Made by a program: the position numbers and the translations under genes
Assembly: GCF_030463535.1 (NCBI RefSeq)
Contig: NC_132880.1
Coordinates: forward strand, 39,031,342-39,095,341
Length of the DNA: 64,000 nt
Direction: 5' to 3'
Source of the DNA: Salminus brasiliensis
Taxonomy: Eukaryota; Chordata; Actinopteri; Characiformes; Bryconidae
Shown here: piece by piece, positions 33,725 through 43,954 of the stretch
How positions within the stretch are numbered: the first letter of the stretch is position 1
How the letters are laid out: every line of letters starts with the position of its first letter
Notes under the pieces: generated by a model
Told to the model about the DNA's origin: nothing
The model's input: the letters and a program-made list of their open reading frames with translations, nothing else
Database searches by the model: none

Positions 33725-35701
33725 GTAAGTTAGTCACTTACATTAACGGGTTATAAGGCTTTATGGGTTATGCATTGCTAATAGGTGTCCTTTTGGAAAT
33801 GCACAACTGGTTAACGTGCTTTGTGGGGACGTCAGTGATCTGGTGGCAGTCGTGGTGTTGAGTGTGGAGATGTTAGAGACACCCAACAGTCACTAATAAC
33901 TAATAACCACCAGATAAAAGCATATCTGCCTTATCTATATGTCTCTTTTCCCTTTGCAGCTATGAAAACCCACCCCCTGGACTTATAAAGGTCTGTCAAA
34001 TGATGATGATGATGATGATGATGATGATAAATCCATATGCTCTTCAGATAGGCTCACATTATAAAGGCTAATCTCACTGTTTGCTCATTGTAGACCTAAA
34101 TCAGTGTTATTTCCTGTCAACATACTTGCAGGAAGAAGAATACAGACCTGAAGACTGTATTCCTGATGCTCCTGGTAATGAGAATGCCAGGGATTTCTTG
34201 GCCCATGCACCAACCAAAGGACTGTGGATGCCTCTTGGAAAGGAGGTCAAAGTAATGCAGTGTAAGTCAGCAGCCAGCTGTCCCAATACGTCACAAGAGA
34301 AATGAGAGGCTGTTTCATAGCCTGTGAGGTTAATCCAAGGTGGGGAAACTAAACAAGAAGGAAAGATCCTTGTTTACAAGAGAGCCGATACTTTTTGGGA
34401 GACAGTGTGTTAGTGTGAGAGAGTTTAATGAGCATGCAAACACAGCTGTTCAGTGGCAAATGGGGTTTGTCTTCCTGTCAAAATGAGCAAACTGCAGTTC
34501 TTTAGTACCTCCCACAGACCAGGTGGTGTCACTTTTGTCCAAGCAGTAATGGGCTGCCTTTTTCATTCATGTATTCTGAGCGGAGATGGCCAGGCTAAGG
34601 AAACTGTAGCTTGGAGGAGTGGTAGAGTGAAGGCACTCGGAGTATGTCATAGACGTTGAAATAAGAGAATAAGCAAATACAATTTTTATTATTATTTTTG
34701 TCAAATTATTGACAGTGTTATATCTGATCTTTGAAATCTTGCTGCTCCCTCCACAGAAGGTGACTGTTAGAAGGGTCTTGTGTCTATTTTAGGCTGGAGG
34801 TGCAAGCGGTATGGCCACAGGACCGGTGACAAAGAATGCCCCTTTTTCATCAAAGGCAACCAAAAACTGGAGCAGTTCAGAGTGGTGAGTCCCTCAACAG
34901 AATGTGATCTGTCCTTGAAAAAGGTCTTAAAATCTAATGTCATGTAATTATGGACTGTGGCAGGAAGACTCTGAATAATACAAGTTTTAAGCTTCATGAT
35001 TTGGTCTGGTAATATATTTAAATACAAGTTTGTGTACAAAAATAGTAGAAATGCTTGTGCTCTCATAGCAGTGTTTAATTTCATATTTAGTGTTGACAAA
35101 AGTGACTTATCACAAAAATTAATAATTTGGTTGCAGGCACATGAAGACCCAATGTATGACATCATTAGGGAAAACAAGCGCAATGAAAAAGAGACCAGGT
35201 AAATTCCCCCTTTCACTTTCCCACATGGGACACCCCTTCTGATGAATGCATTCCGCTACTTTAGGTTACACCCATTGCTGAAACAGATGTGCAAATGCAC
35301 ACACACTTCCACACCGTTTGTCTCCCTGTAAAGAAATACTGGCAATAGAAAGGACTCTTTGGAGGAGATGAACATAACCCATTTGGCACCATGCCTGATG
35401 CCAGGTGTGGGCTGCAGGGGTATAAAACCCCCATCATTGAGATGTACAGCAGTGGAACTGTGTTCTCTGGAATGATGGTGCTTTGTCCATGGGGCAGTGG
35501 TGGCTCAGCGGTTAGAGCTCCCGGCTACTGATGACAGGGATGTGGGTTCGATACCCGGGCTCGTCAAGCTACCACTGTTGGGCCCTTGAGCAAGGCCCTT
35601 CTCCCTCACTGCTCTCCGGGCGCTGGAGTTGGCTGCCCACCGCTCTGGGGGTGTGTGTGCGCTCACTGCCCCTAGTTCACTAGTGTGTGAGTGTGAGTGT
35701 G

Positions 35702-35732
<31 letters not shown>

Positions 35733-38230
35733 TCACTACCACACACACATGCAGAGGACACATTTCGCTGTACATAGTAGACCTGACAGACCTTTACCTC
35801 TACCTTTAGTTGGGGATGAGGTGTAGTAATCATCCAACATCTTGACCATCCAGCAATGCTCCAGAATTGGGTAGAACGCCTTCCCTGAACAGTAGAGACA
35901 GTTATTCCAACAAAAGCAGGATAAAATCAATAATTTAGTCCATATGGTGTGTAAACCTACAAACCTCTGTCTTTGTCCAGAGCTCATTTCAGAATCTGCA
36001 AAGTAAGACCGTAAGTGACGAGACAACATATTCAAGTATAACGCAGAGTATTTAATGCAGTGATGATGTTGTGTTTGGAAAGTGACTTGTTCATTTAAAA
36101 GGAAATCATCCATTGTGGTTCATGCAGTTCATGTCTTTTAAACACACCATACTTGAATTTTTAAAAGCCCTGCCAGCTCAGGGATCGGTTATGTAATTAG
36201 AAAGTAATTTAGAACATGAAGACCTATCATGAACATTCTTTATAAATGCTTAACTGTATCTGTGCATCAAAAGAGCATGTAGCCCAGACTATTATGTAAC
36301 TGTTCAACACACTGTAATTATCATGAGCTATGTGATGACGCCGTACTTCTGTTACAAAGGGGTAATTAGGTGCTGCTGGGGGAGTAGTAAACTTTCTGCA
36401 GGCATGGAGTTGATTTCATCTCTTATTTAGGCCTCATATAGACACAAGTTTCCAGTGGAGCAGCATTTTACAGTCTGTCAGGCTGAGTAGTGTCTGGGTG
36501 ACGTGGTGTTTTTTTGTTTGTTTGTTTGTTTGTTTTGTGTTTTATTTTTTAACATTTAAAAAAAAAAAAAAAAGATCAGCACACATCACTTTAATGGTTT
36601 ATAATTATTGAGTTTAGGCAATGTGAAACCGCTGTTCTTTGTCTTTATGAAAATTAGCTATTCGGAGACAGTTTTCTTGTCTTATTGACGGCTTAGTGCA
36701 GCTTGTCAAAAAAATACAAGAAAAGTCTTGTTAAATCCAGAGTTGAAAAACAGATTTGAGGGGCTTTGCAACTGATGCAACCATCTCAGCATGAAGAGAA
36801 GCAAATCAATGGGAGCGAGGCTGTGCGAGTGGGGTGCTGCTGCTGTGCGGTTCCCAGGGATACGGACCTCTAGGGGAGGATATGGACCCTCTGAAGAACA
36901 AGGCCCCACTGATAGATTCTTAACAGTTTCATGGCTGCATGGGAACGGCTATATTGAAGTTAGTTGCATGTTGTACCTTGTGATGCAGGCTTGTTGACAT
37001 ATGCATAAATGCATATCCAATCAATGCAAGTTTATTTGCAAGGACCGGTAATGCCTATGAATTTTTCAGTAGATATGTGTGCAAACTAGGTGCCTTTCCT
37101 GCACCATGTACTTATACATTTGAAACCCTTGGTCAGATATCACATTCTGCGATGTTAAGAAATATCAGTCCAGTGTGAAAAACAGTATTGGATTTGGAAG
37201 ACCAAGAAAAAGTTCTCAGAGAGAACTGCATGGATTTTGGCAAATGAAAACTCCCATATAACTGCCTGCAAGAAAGAGTAGCTGAGTCAAATAAAAGTGG
37301 TGCAGTGTTGCTTGCACAGGCAATATTCATGGAAGGAATAAACCTTAATTGTGAACTTAAATTCTAGACTGCCACTTATATCAATCAGCCATAACATTAG
37401 TACATAACATCGACAGTATCTGCGGTCTCTGAAATCTATAAAGGGGTGGGATATGATAGGCAGTCCGTTCTTGAAGGTGATGTGTTAAAAGCAGGTGAAA
37501 TGGGCAAGCATAAGGATCTGAGGCACTTTGACAAGTTGTGATGGCTAGATTACTGGGTCAGAACATTCTCCAAAACATCATGCAGCTCTTGTAGGGTGTT
37601 CCTGCTGTGCAGTGGTCAGTACCTACCAAAAGGGGTTCAAGAAAGGACAACCAGTACAAAGGCGTCAGGGTCAGTGGGCACCCAAGACGCATCGTAGAGG
37701 CCCCACCTCACAACTTAAAGTATCTGCTGCTAACATCTTGGTGCCAAATACCACAGGACACCTTCACAGGTCTTGTGGAGTCCATGCCTCGAGTGGTCAG
37801 TTGTGGTGGCACAAGAGCACATACTTCGCATTAGGTGGTGCTAGTGTTGCAGTTGATTGGTGTGTAGATATGTACTTATTTGTGTTCAAAAGGCGGTATA
37901 TATATATTTATTTATTTTATTATTTTATTATTTTTATTATTTATTTTATTATTTAATTTTATTTATTTCTTCCCTACAGCACACACTGCATGGTCTGTAT
38001 TAATTCTGTAACTACTACTTCTATGCAGGATCCAGCAGCTAAGGCAGCTCTTACAGGACACCACATCTGACTCAGACTCATCCTCATCCAACTCCTCCTC
38101 CTCCTCCTCTTCCTCTCGCCACACCCACAAAAAGAAAAAGAAAAAAGAAAAGAAAAAGAAGGAGAAGAAGAAGAAGCGCAAGAGGAAGAAGAAACACAAG
38201 TCGAAGAGTAGTGATGATGGCTCAGACTGA
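33576..38230 (+). CDS. RP9: RP9 (PIM1-associated protein PAP-1), CCHC zinc-knuckle nuclear protein; six exons
   Basis: Exons 33576-33724, 33960-33990, 34132-34261, 34793-34884, 35137-35198 and 38029-38230 join in frame to 221 codons plus TGA, the length I recall for human RP9. The N-terminus is charged. Conserved blocks are YENPPPGLIK (51-60), EDCIPDAPGNE, FLAHAPTKGLWMPLGKEVKV, a CCHC knuckle C104-x2-C107-x4-H112-x6-C119, then FFIKGNQKLEQFRVAHEDPMYD. The C-terminus is a Ser-rich run then a Lys/Arg-rich nuclear tail. The human protein binds PIM1 kinase, associates with splicing factors and is linked to dominant retinitis pigmentosa. By my alignment the residues of the two reported human alleles (His137, Asp170) correspond to His136 and Asp169 here and are unchanged. 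Expression looks housekeeping-like (ETS site). Confidence 0.97.
33960..33990 (+). CDS. RP9: RP9 exon 2 (31 bp)
   Basis: A very short exon between acceptor CCCTTTGCAG and donor AAG|GTCTGT. It encodes F50-YENPPPGLIK, nearly identical to the human FYEKPPPGLIK. Confidence 0.93.
33997..34028. repeat. (ATG)n microsatellite in RP9 intron 2
   Basis: About nine GAT/ATG units just after exon 2 of RP9. This intron is only 141 bp long. Confidence 0.9.
34132..34261 (+). CDS. RP9: RP9 exon 3
   Basis: Acceptor ACTTGCAG, donor CAGT|GTAAGT. It encodes residues 61-103 (EEEYRPEDCIPDAPGNENAR... to ...VKVMQ) and the first base of Cys104 of the zinc knuckle. The frame continues past the donor to a stop about 40 bp on, so reading through intron 3 would truncate the protein. 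Confidence 0.96.
34793..34884 (+). CDS. RP9: RP9 exon 4 (CCHC zinc knuckle)
   Basis: Acceptor TCTATTTTAG, donor GTG|GTGAGT. It completes Cys104 and encodes WRCKRYGHRTGDKEC, then FFIKGNQKLEQFRV. All four zinc ligands (C104, C107, H112, C119) are present. Confidence 0.97.
35137..35198 (+). CDS. RP9: RP9 exon 5
   Basis: Acceptor TGGTTGCAG, donor CCAG|GTAAAT. It encodes AHEDPMYDIIRENKRNEKET and the first two bases of Arg155. Donor +4/+5 is AT rather than the usual AG, so this is a weaker site before a 2.8 kb repeat-rich intron. Confidence 0.95.
35222..35949 (-). mobile_element. Tc1/mariner-like MITE, copy 7, split by a SINE (RP9 intron 5)
   Basis: The left half 35222-35490 (GGGACACCCCTTCTGATGAA...GGAATGATGGTGCTTTGTCC) and right half 35810-35949 (TTGGGGATGAGG...GTCCATATGGTG) are the two parts of the same family member in the order of copy 1. 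The SINE 35491-35809 lies between them. Confidence 0.8.
35491..35809 (+). mobile_element. tRNA-derived SINE
   Basis: The head GGGGCAGTGGTGGCTCAGCG has an RNA polymerase III A box (TGGCTCAGCGGTTAGAGC) and B box (GGGTTCGATACCC). The body contains TTGGGCCCTTGAGCAAGGCC, followed by a (GT)n-like variable tract at 35690-35731 and the end CGCTGTACATAGTAG. This is the best-preserved SINE in the window. It is not a functional tRNA gene. Confidence 0.85.
36000..37380. other. RP9 intron 5, mostly unannotated
   Basis: It contains a (TTTG)n run at about 36513-36536 and a poly(A) run near 36560. No exon or RNA gene is supported. Confidence 0.4.
37384..37860 (+). mobile_element. Tc1-type transposon relic (RP9 intron 5)
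   Basis: It begins ATCAGCCATAACATTAGTAC and contains ATGGGCAAGCATAAGGATCT, the start region of a Tc1-like transposase (MGKHKDLRHFDK). This is followed by TGTGATGGCTAGATTACTGG and a frameshifted remainder. The DDE region is deleted. It is the clearest of four related relics. Confidence 0.7.
38029..38230 (+). CDS. RP9: RP9 exon 6 (stop codon, Ser/Lys-rich tail)
   Basis: Acceptor TTCTATGCAG. It encodes RIQQLRQLLQD, an acidic-Ser stretch, a Ser run, then a Lys/Arg tail ending SSDDGSD. The low-complexity DNA (TCC repeats, AAG/AAA repeats) is length-variable by nature, but the frame closes at TGA 38228-38230 in the expected place. Confidence 0.96.
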
Positions 38231-38865
38231 ACAAAGAAAGCTAGTGTTGGTATCCCTGTCGGGAGATGAATGATGTTTCTAGACATAGCTCTAGAGCTGC
38301 AGAAGCTATGGAGATCTCTGTTGGACCTCTACTTTGGCTCCACCCTTCCCCCTAGCCTGCTGGGTGCTCCCTAAAGCTGTTTAATAATGCATACAGGCAT
38401 TTCATCCCCCCTGTCAACAAGGATGGTCTGCTTATGTGACATCTTCATCCGCCCCATAGCTGGATGGTTCATATTAGCATGTATGCGCCTCAAGATTGTC
38501 TTTGCTTGTAGAGGAAGGCATATTTGTATTGAATGTATTGAGTGTTTGCTGCGTGTGCTTTGCAAGTGATTCTATGTAGAGCAGTTTACCTGACCAAGCT
38601 TGAGCCAAAACCTACACTAATGCTAAATTTCCGGAGGTGAATTTGTATTGACATTGCAGTGTAGTCCATGATTAGGCATCATCCATATCTAGCAGACCGA
38701 CCCAATGTGAAAGAAATTAAAATTACCATGTTTATAATAATATGCTGTCCAGTTGTAAGATAGACGCATGCAAATCTGGAAAGTATGTTCATTCTGTACT
38801 GCTGAAAATTCATTCATTTATTTAAAGTGATGCTATTAAACACGTTTTCAGTGTTTTCCTCACTT
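38231..38865 (+). other. RP9 3' UTR, ATTAAA signal
   Basis: No AATAAA follows the stop for 0.6 kb. ATTAAA at 38835-38840 followed by TGTTTTCC is the best poly(A) signal candidate. Confidence 0.45.
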
Positions 38866-38869
38866 GTGA

Positions 38870-40500
38870 AGCCATTGGGTGAATTATTGTCACAAGAGAA
38901 TCTTGCACTTGCACTGAAATTTCACCTACGCCATGAATGCCTTCCTTTTGCTCTGTGCTAATAATGGATGTTTTCGATCGTCATACTTAAGTGAATATAA
39001 AAGATATTAGGGCTGAACAATTAATCAAATATAATCAAAACCAACATTCAGAACCTCTAATTAACTTAATCTTGCCCGTATTCATTTCTTTTTTTTCTTT
39101 ATTCTATTAGTAGAATTCAAACACTAAACAACTCAAGCAGCTTGTACCGAAAAACAATGCTTTGTCTGTCATGCATTAAAATGATCGTTGATTAATAATA
39201 ATCAAGGTAAAATGTTCACTTAATCGTGACATTGATTTGAGGCCATATTGTCCAGCGCTAGACAATATTTTACAATGTTATCATAAATTGCCACAGGATT
39301 TTTCCCAAATGCTTCTCCTGTAATTAAGTCACTGCAATTATACAGTCGTTTTAGTCTATTCTCAGTTGAAAAACACACAGTAGAAACATTTGCTCATGAT
39401 TGTTGGCTGTAAAAAAAGAACACCAGCTAATGGATGAAATTAATTGATTAACTACACACATATATAAGTCAATATGTAGAGTTTCAGTCTGAGAAAAACT
39501 GCTGGGATCAAGAGCATGGTGGGCTGTTCTCCTTCACAGAATCAATCTTCAAGGAAAAATCATAAGAAAGACACCTTAGCTGTGAATTCATCACAAATGT
39601 CTCAACTGTTAAAGCAGGCTATAGAACATCCAAATCCACTTGGCTTGTGTTGATCATTAATCTTATTACATATTATAATTTTAATAAGTGAAGATATAAG
39701 TAAAGCAACGTTAGTATTACTTGTCTGATATTACATTTATTTAGCCATTCCCCTTATGCAGTAATGTTAACCTGTGCCCTGTTCAAAGATATGTACACTA
39801 GAAAGGTTGTACCTAATTAGAGGCTAGGCAATCATCAGATCATCAGCTAATTAAAAACACACGTGCAGAAACACTTGAACACAGTACTCAGTCTGATAAA
39901 GAATGCTAGGGTATAGGGAGTGTGGTGCACCTTTCTACTGTGCAGCGACTTAGTCTTTATGGGAAAGTCATTATAAGGTAACCTTAATTTTAACCTTGTC
40001 TAAAGAATTAGTGGTTTAAGCATGTTACAGAACAGCCATTTTCATTTGGTCTGTGCTGATAGTCAATGTTATCGAATATAATCATTTTGATGACTAAAGA
40101 TCATTTGATATTAGCATTTAAAAACATACAATAAAAAAGTTTGCAGATGGTTATAGGCTATACAAACAGAACGTACGCTAACTAACCACACATACCTGCA
40201 TGTCCACACTACTTATAGATTTTCAGTCTGATAAAGAATTCTAGGGTTCATGTACATGACTCAGAGAAACTAGTGGACAGTATAATTGTCAAGCTTGTCT
40301 AGAAGAAGGGTTCTAAGTTCTCAGTTTGGCAATATTTTGTTCTCTAACGTGTGAAGAACCAGTAACGGTTCAGTAATGCCGGCCACCTATGCTTATGAAG
40401 ATTTCATTATAAGTTAATAAATAGCATTAAAAGTTAGCAATGTTGGAAAATGCAAGGGCTCTGTAACATCACATGTGGTACTGCAGAACTGCGGATGCAG
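38870..40500. other. intergenic, one hAT-like MITE, otherwise nothing recognised
   Basis: Apart from 39008-39260 I see AT-rich sequence in which 'TTTCAGTCTGATAAAGAATT'-like segments recur (39482, 39889, 40219). This suggests a very old tandem or dispersed duplication. Confidence 0.4.
39008..39260. mobile_element. hAT-like MITE, ~253 bp
   Basis: The ends TAGGGCTGAACAATTAATC and ATATTGTCCAGCGCTA are imperfect inverted repeats. A clean 8-bp duplication is not visible (AAAGATAT against GACAATAT). It has no coding capacity. Confidence 0.55.
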
Positions 40501-40539
40501 GAGGTGGATCACAGTGACATCAGTTGCTGTGCCAATTCT

Positions 40540-40935
40540 GCAGACAATAATTAATTGTCTAAATTTACTTTATTGTACCCACAGCTCAATGTTCTGCACG
40601 TCATCATGACGTAATCACACCCACTTATGAGAGCACAGAGGGGTTAGTGTTTTTAATCATTAACCTCGTGTATGGAGAGATGAGGCAGAAAAAAAGCTCA
40701 GCCTAGAAATCCGTCTCCTGTAGCTGTCTTGGGCGTGTGTGTGCCATTCCGTGCAGAGTTTAACACAGCGCTCCACATTAAAAGAGCGCGTTGGCTGTGC
40801 CCCGCCTTAATTAGATGCTATTTAAATACATATGAGCAGAATGAAAAAAAAGAAAGCCAGCAGTGGCATCCACCGAATATCATAAGCAGCCTATTTAACC
40901 GAGGCCTTGGGATACATTCTATTTGGATTTAGAAT
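40540..40935. promoter_or_regulatory. candidate enhancer-like block with a CRE palindrome
   Basis: ACGTCATCATGACGT at 40598-40612 is two inverted TGACGT half-sites around one base, and the right one extends to TGACGTAA. Nearby are TTAATTA-type homeodomain cores (40545, 40806) and an AT-rich ATTTAAATA box. Open frames here are not gene-like. The function is inferred from motif content only. Confidence 0.35.
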
Positions 40936-41484
40936 AATGTGTTGGCTTGGTGTAATTGCTGACCTACAGCAAGTGTGTGTGTGTGTGTGTGATATGTGTA
41001 TCTACTAGTAATAGTGTGCTGAGTCTCCTGTGGTTTCTCTGCTTTCCCCCTTTTTTTCCATGGTAGCCCTCTGTCTCTGTGGCGATTTGGCCCGAGGCAT
41101 CAGATAAATCAGCAGCATTAGGGCCTTGTGTGTGTGCAGCTCTTTTATCTGACTGCAGACATCAATCTCTCAGATGAGTCTTCTTAACTGGCACCTACCC
41201 CTGTGTTCCTCAGCCAGAGCGAGAACCAGACGCTCCTTATCGAATCACTTGTGTTCTAAGAGCGAGTGGTTTAAGTTCATTTGGAAGGATTGGTGCAGCT
41301 GTTAAAGGCCCTTCAGCACCGTCAAAACTGGAAGCTTTACAGTATCGTAGAAAACAACAAAAACAACTTCTCCTTAAAAGTATCAAACGCAGAAGGTGAT
41401 AAAAAGGTTTCCGAACACTGAAAATATGAAAATGAGAAGATCTTCTTATACAGGAGTTTACTGTGATATTCATGCTGAAAAAAA

Positions 41485-41985
41485 AAGCTGGCTGGCCAGC
41501 GTGACCAGCATCACCAAGCTGGTTGACCAGCAAGACCAAGCTGGTTGATTGGTATGACCAGCATGACTAAGCTGACTGACCAGCGAGACCAAGCTGGTTG
41601 ACCAGCGTGACCAGCATGACCAAGATGGACTACCAGTATGACTAGCATGACTAAGCTTGTTGACCAGCATGACTAAGCAGCATAACCAGCAAGACGAAGC
41701 TGGTTGCCCAGCACATCCAGCATCACCAAGCTGGTCGACCAGTATGACCGGCATGACCAAGCTGGTTGATTGGTATGACCAGCATGACTAAGCTGACTGA
41801 CCAGCGAGACCAAGCTGGTTGACCAGTGTGACTAAGCAGCACAACCAGCAAGACGAAGCTGGTTGCCCAGCACATCCAGCATCACCAAGCCGGTCGACCA
41901 GTATGACTGGCATGACCAAGCTGGTTGACCAGTAAGACTGGCATGACTAAGCAGCATACACTATGCTGGTCAAGAGCTGGTTAAC
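41485..41985. repeat. GCTGGTTGACCAGCATGACC minisatellite
   Basis: About 500 bp of short units built from AAGCTGGTTGACCAG and CATGACCAG with higher-order duplications. For example, 41541 and 41762 share more than 60 bp, and 41671 and 41830 share about 90 bp. The half-units GCTGG and CCAGC are self-complementary. The long minus-strand frame (W/S/V-rich) is a by-product. Confidence 0.9.
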
Positions 41986-42288
41986 CAGTTAGCTTACCGA
42001 CATAGGGGATGTTTTTGTCTGCATGAACAGCTTTTCAACCACCTTCACCATCAAAGACTTAAAAGAAAAAGCTGGTCTTGAGCTGGATGTTTCAGCAGGA
42101 GTGACTTGTAGCATTTCTTTATAATAGAGTAAATGGCTGTCCAAGCTGATGTAGTTGCTTTAAATAAGGTTATTCTTTATGAATACAGGTTGTGGGGTTT
42201 TGATTCTAATGGTTCCTTCATGTAACTCTGCGTATTCTGTAGTAGAAAGATAGAAAAGGCTTTATCTTTCAGGGACTGAACACGAGAG

Positions 42289-42309
42289 AGAGAGAGAGAG
42301 AGAGAGAGA
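42289..42309. repeat. (GA)n microsatellite
   Basis: Ten or so GA units. Confidence 0.85.
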
Positions 42310-42439
42310 TTATGAATAGAGACTGTGGAGACTGTAGGAGATTGTGTACATGATTATTCTGCAAATAGGGATAAAACACCCTTGTTTTGGAGATGTAGCA
42401 GTATATTAGTGCTGGTATGTTGTGCTGTGTAGTTATTTT

Positions 42440-42912
42440 CACTATACAGACAAAAGTATTCGGACATTTGCTCATTCATTGTTTCTTCTAAAGTGTTATC
42501 AAAAGAGAAATATTCAAAAGTTTATCCTGCTTTTCTTGAAGTAACTGTCTCCACTGTCCAGCGAAAGGCTTTCTGAAGTTGGAGCACTGCTGTAAAGATT
42601 TGATTGCATTCAGTGACAGAGTGTTAGTAAGGTTAGGATGTTGGATGATCATCACCCCACCTCATACCCAACTCCCCAACTCATCCCAAAGGTATTGGAG
42701 CACCATCAGTCCAGAGAGAGTCCACAGTCCCTCTGCTCCACAGCTCAATGCTGGGGGCTTTATACCCCTCTATACCCCACACCTGGCATGAGGCATGGTG
42801 CCAATAGGCTCATATCTATCTGCTCCAGAGAGTCTTTATTCTAGCAATGGGTTTCAGCAACGGGTGCAACTAAAAGTAGCTGAAATGTCCACAAACATTT
42901 GGACAAATAGTG
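42440..42912 (+). mobile_element. Tc1/mariner-like MITE, copy 8 (near full length)
   Basis: The left end CACTATACAGACAAAAGTATTC and right end ACATTTGGACAAATAGTG are inverted repeats of about 20 bp. Internal segments match copies 2 and 6. It ends about 100 bp before the GC-rich first exon/promoter at 43 kb. Confidence 0.8.
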
Positions 42913-42959
42913 CAAGTACATGTAATGCAGATGTGTAGATGTACAGTGCTGTGTTTGTG

Positions 42960-43249
42960 GACTCCATGCTGGGCTGGCTTTCGTGAGGCTCTGAGTGAGA
43001 GGGCGTGGCCAGCGCTCAGGGTTCCTACGCTGCGATTGGTCCGTGCGCTGCCTCGCTTTCTGAGCGGAGGGAACCAAGCAGCAGAGGGTGGAGGAGGAGG
43101 AGGAGGAGGAGGAGGAAGTGAAAACAGCAGCAGTGTCTGTGCTCTGAGCGAAACACAGAGACAAACAGAGAAAGATAGGAGACGGGGAGCGCACTGCTAC
43201 TGCTCCCAACTCCCAACAGCAGCACTTTGGTGGAGCCTCGCCGCTTCAG
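42960..43249 (+). other. promoter and 5' non-coding exon of a third + strand gene
   Basis: A GC-rich block with an inverted CCAAT box (GCGATTGGTCC, ATTGG at 43035) is followed by a purine-rich leader with a (GGA)n run (43091-43117). It ends CCGCTTCAG|GTTAGTG at 43249/43250, a plausible donor. It has no gene-like open frame, so it is probably 5' UTR. The gene is not identifiable from the window. Synteny memory (GALNT1 adjoins C18orf21 in human) makes GALNT1 one candidate, but nothing in the sequence proves it. Confidence 0.5.
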
Positions 43250-43950
43250 GTTAGTGAAACGCCTCCGTGTTGCTTCTGCGGCGCGGCCACAGACCAGACC
43301 ACACCAGACCAGCCGGCCGGTCTGTGTCTCACTTCTCCGGGCGGTGGGTGAATAGTTTCCCGCTGGGCTGAGGACAGCTGGCCGGTGCGGCACCCCTGCG
43401 TGTGATTATACGAGTGGACATAAACACACGAGAGATGGCGAGGAGGGAAGGAAGGAAGGAAGGAAGGGTGGGAAGAGGTTAAAGGGGTGAGGAGAGTGGT
43501 GGCGCCCACCTCGTCTCCCTCTCTCTCTCTCTCGGGCTATCTAACTTTAAAGGTTTTATTCGGCGCCTGGCTCTCCGTGTTTCGGCGTGACAGCAGGGTA
43601 GCCTCCAGAACAAGACCCAGCTAACTTTGTAAAGCAAGTGTCGCCTTTTGTCCACAGAGCGTCGTGTGTCAGCCTGCAGTGTCGCCTCACACAGCTGTAC
43701 CATGAAGCAGCAGCAGCAGCGTTTGCCATGAAAACTGCACGAAAAGTGGAAGTTTACAGTATAATGTATACATTAAGGGGCTTGTCAGCGTTGCAGGGGG
43801 TCTGTGTGAATTTAGAGAGGGTTGATTGGCCTTGTAGCTGTTAATGAGAGGTGCTATTAGCGTGTTACGTGATGGTTTTAATGGGATTCAATTTCCCCTA
43901 GGTTTACTGGGATATCTGAGGGTTGGAAAGTGCCATTGTTTATGTCTACA
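43250..43950. other. GC-rich flank of the 43-kb first exon
   Basis: A GC-rich shore with a (GGAA)n run at 43446-43467 and a (TC)n run near 43517. An acceptor-like TTTTGTCCACAG at about 43647-43658 precedes a possible second leader exon with a short ATG frame at 43702 (MKQQQQRLP then stop). Not supported enough to call. Confidence 0.35.
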
Positions 43951-43954
43951 TTGT

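Noticed and set aside
35500-35575. tRNA-like sequence with A and B boxes
   Set aside because: It is the head of a SINE with a typical body and tail, not a tRNA gene.
37963-38286. 107-residue minus-strand Phe/Ser/Glu-rich frame
   Set aside because: Antisense shadow of RP9 exon 6 low-complexity sequence.
41237-41760. Two overlapping minus-strand frames rich in V, S, W and Q
   Set aside because: They come from the GCTGGT minisatellite; no start context, no homology.
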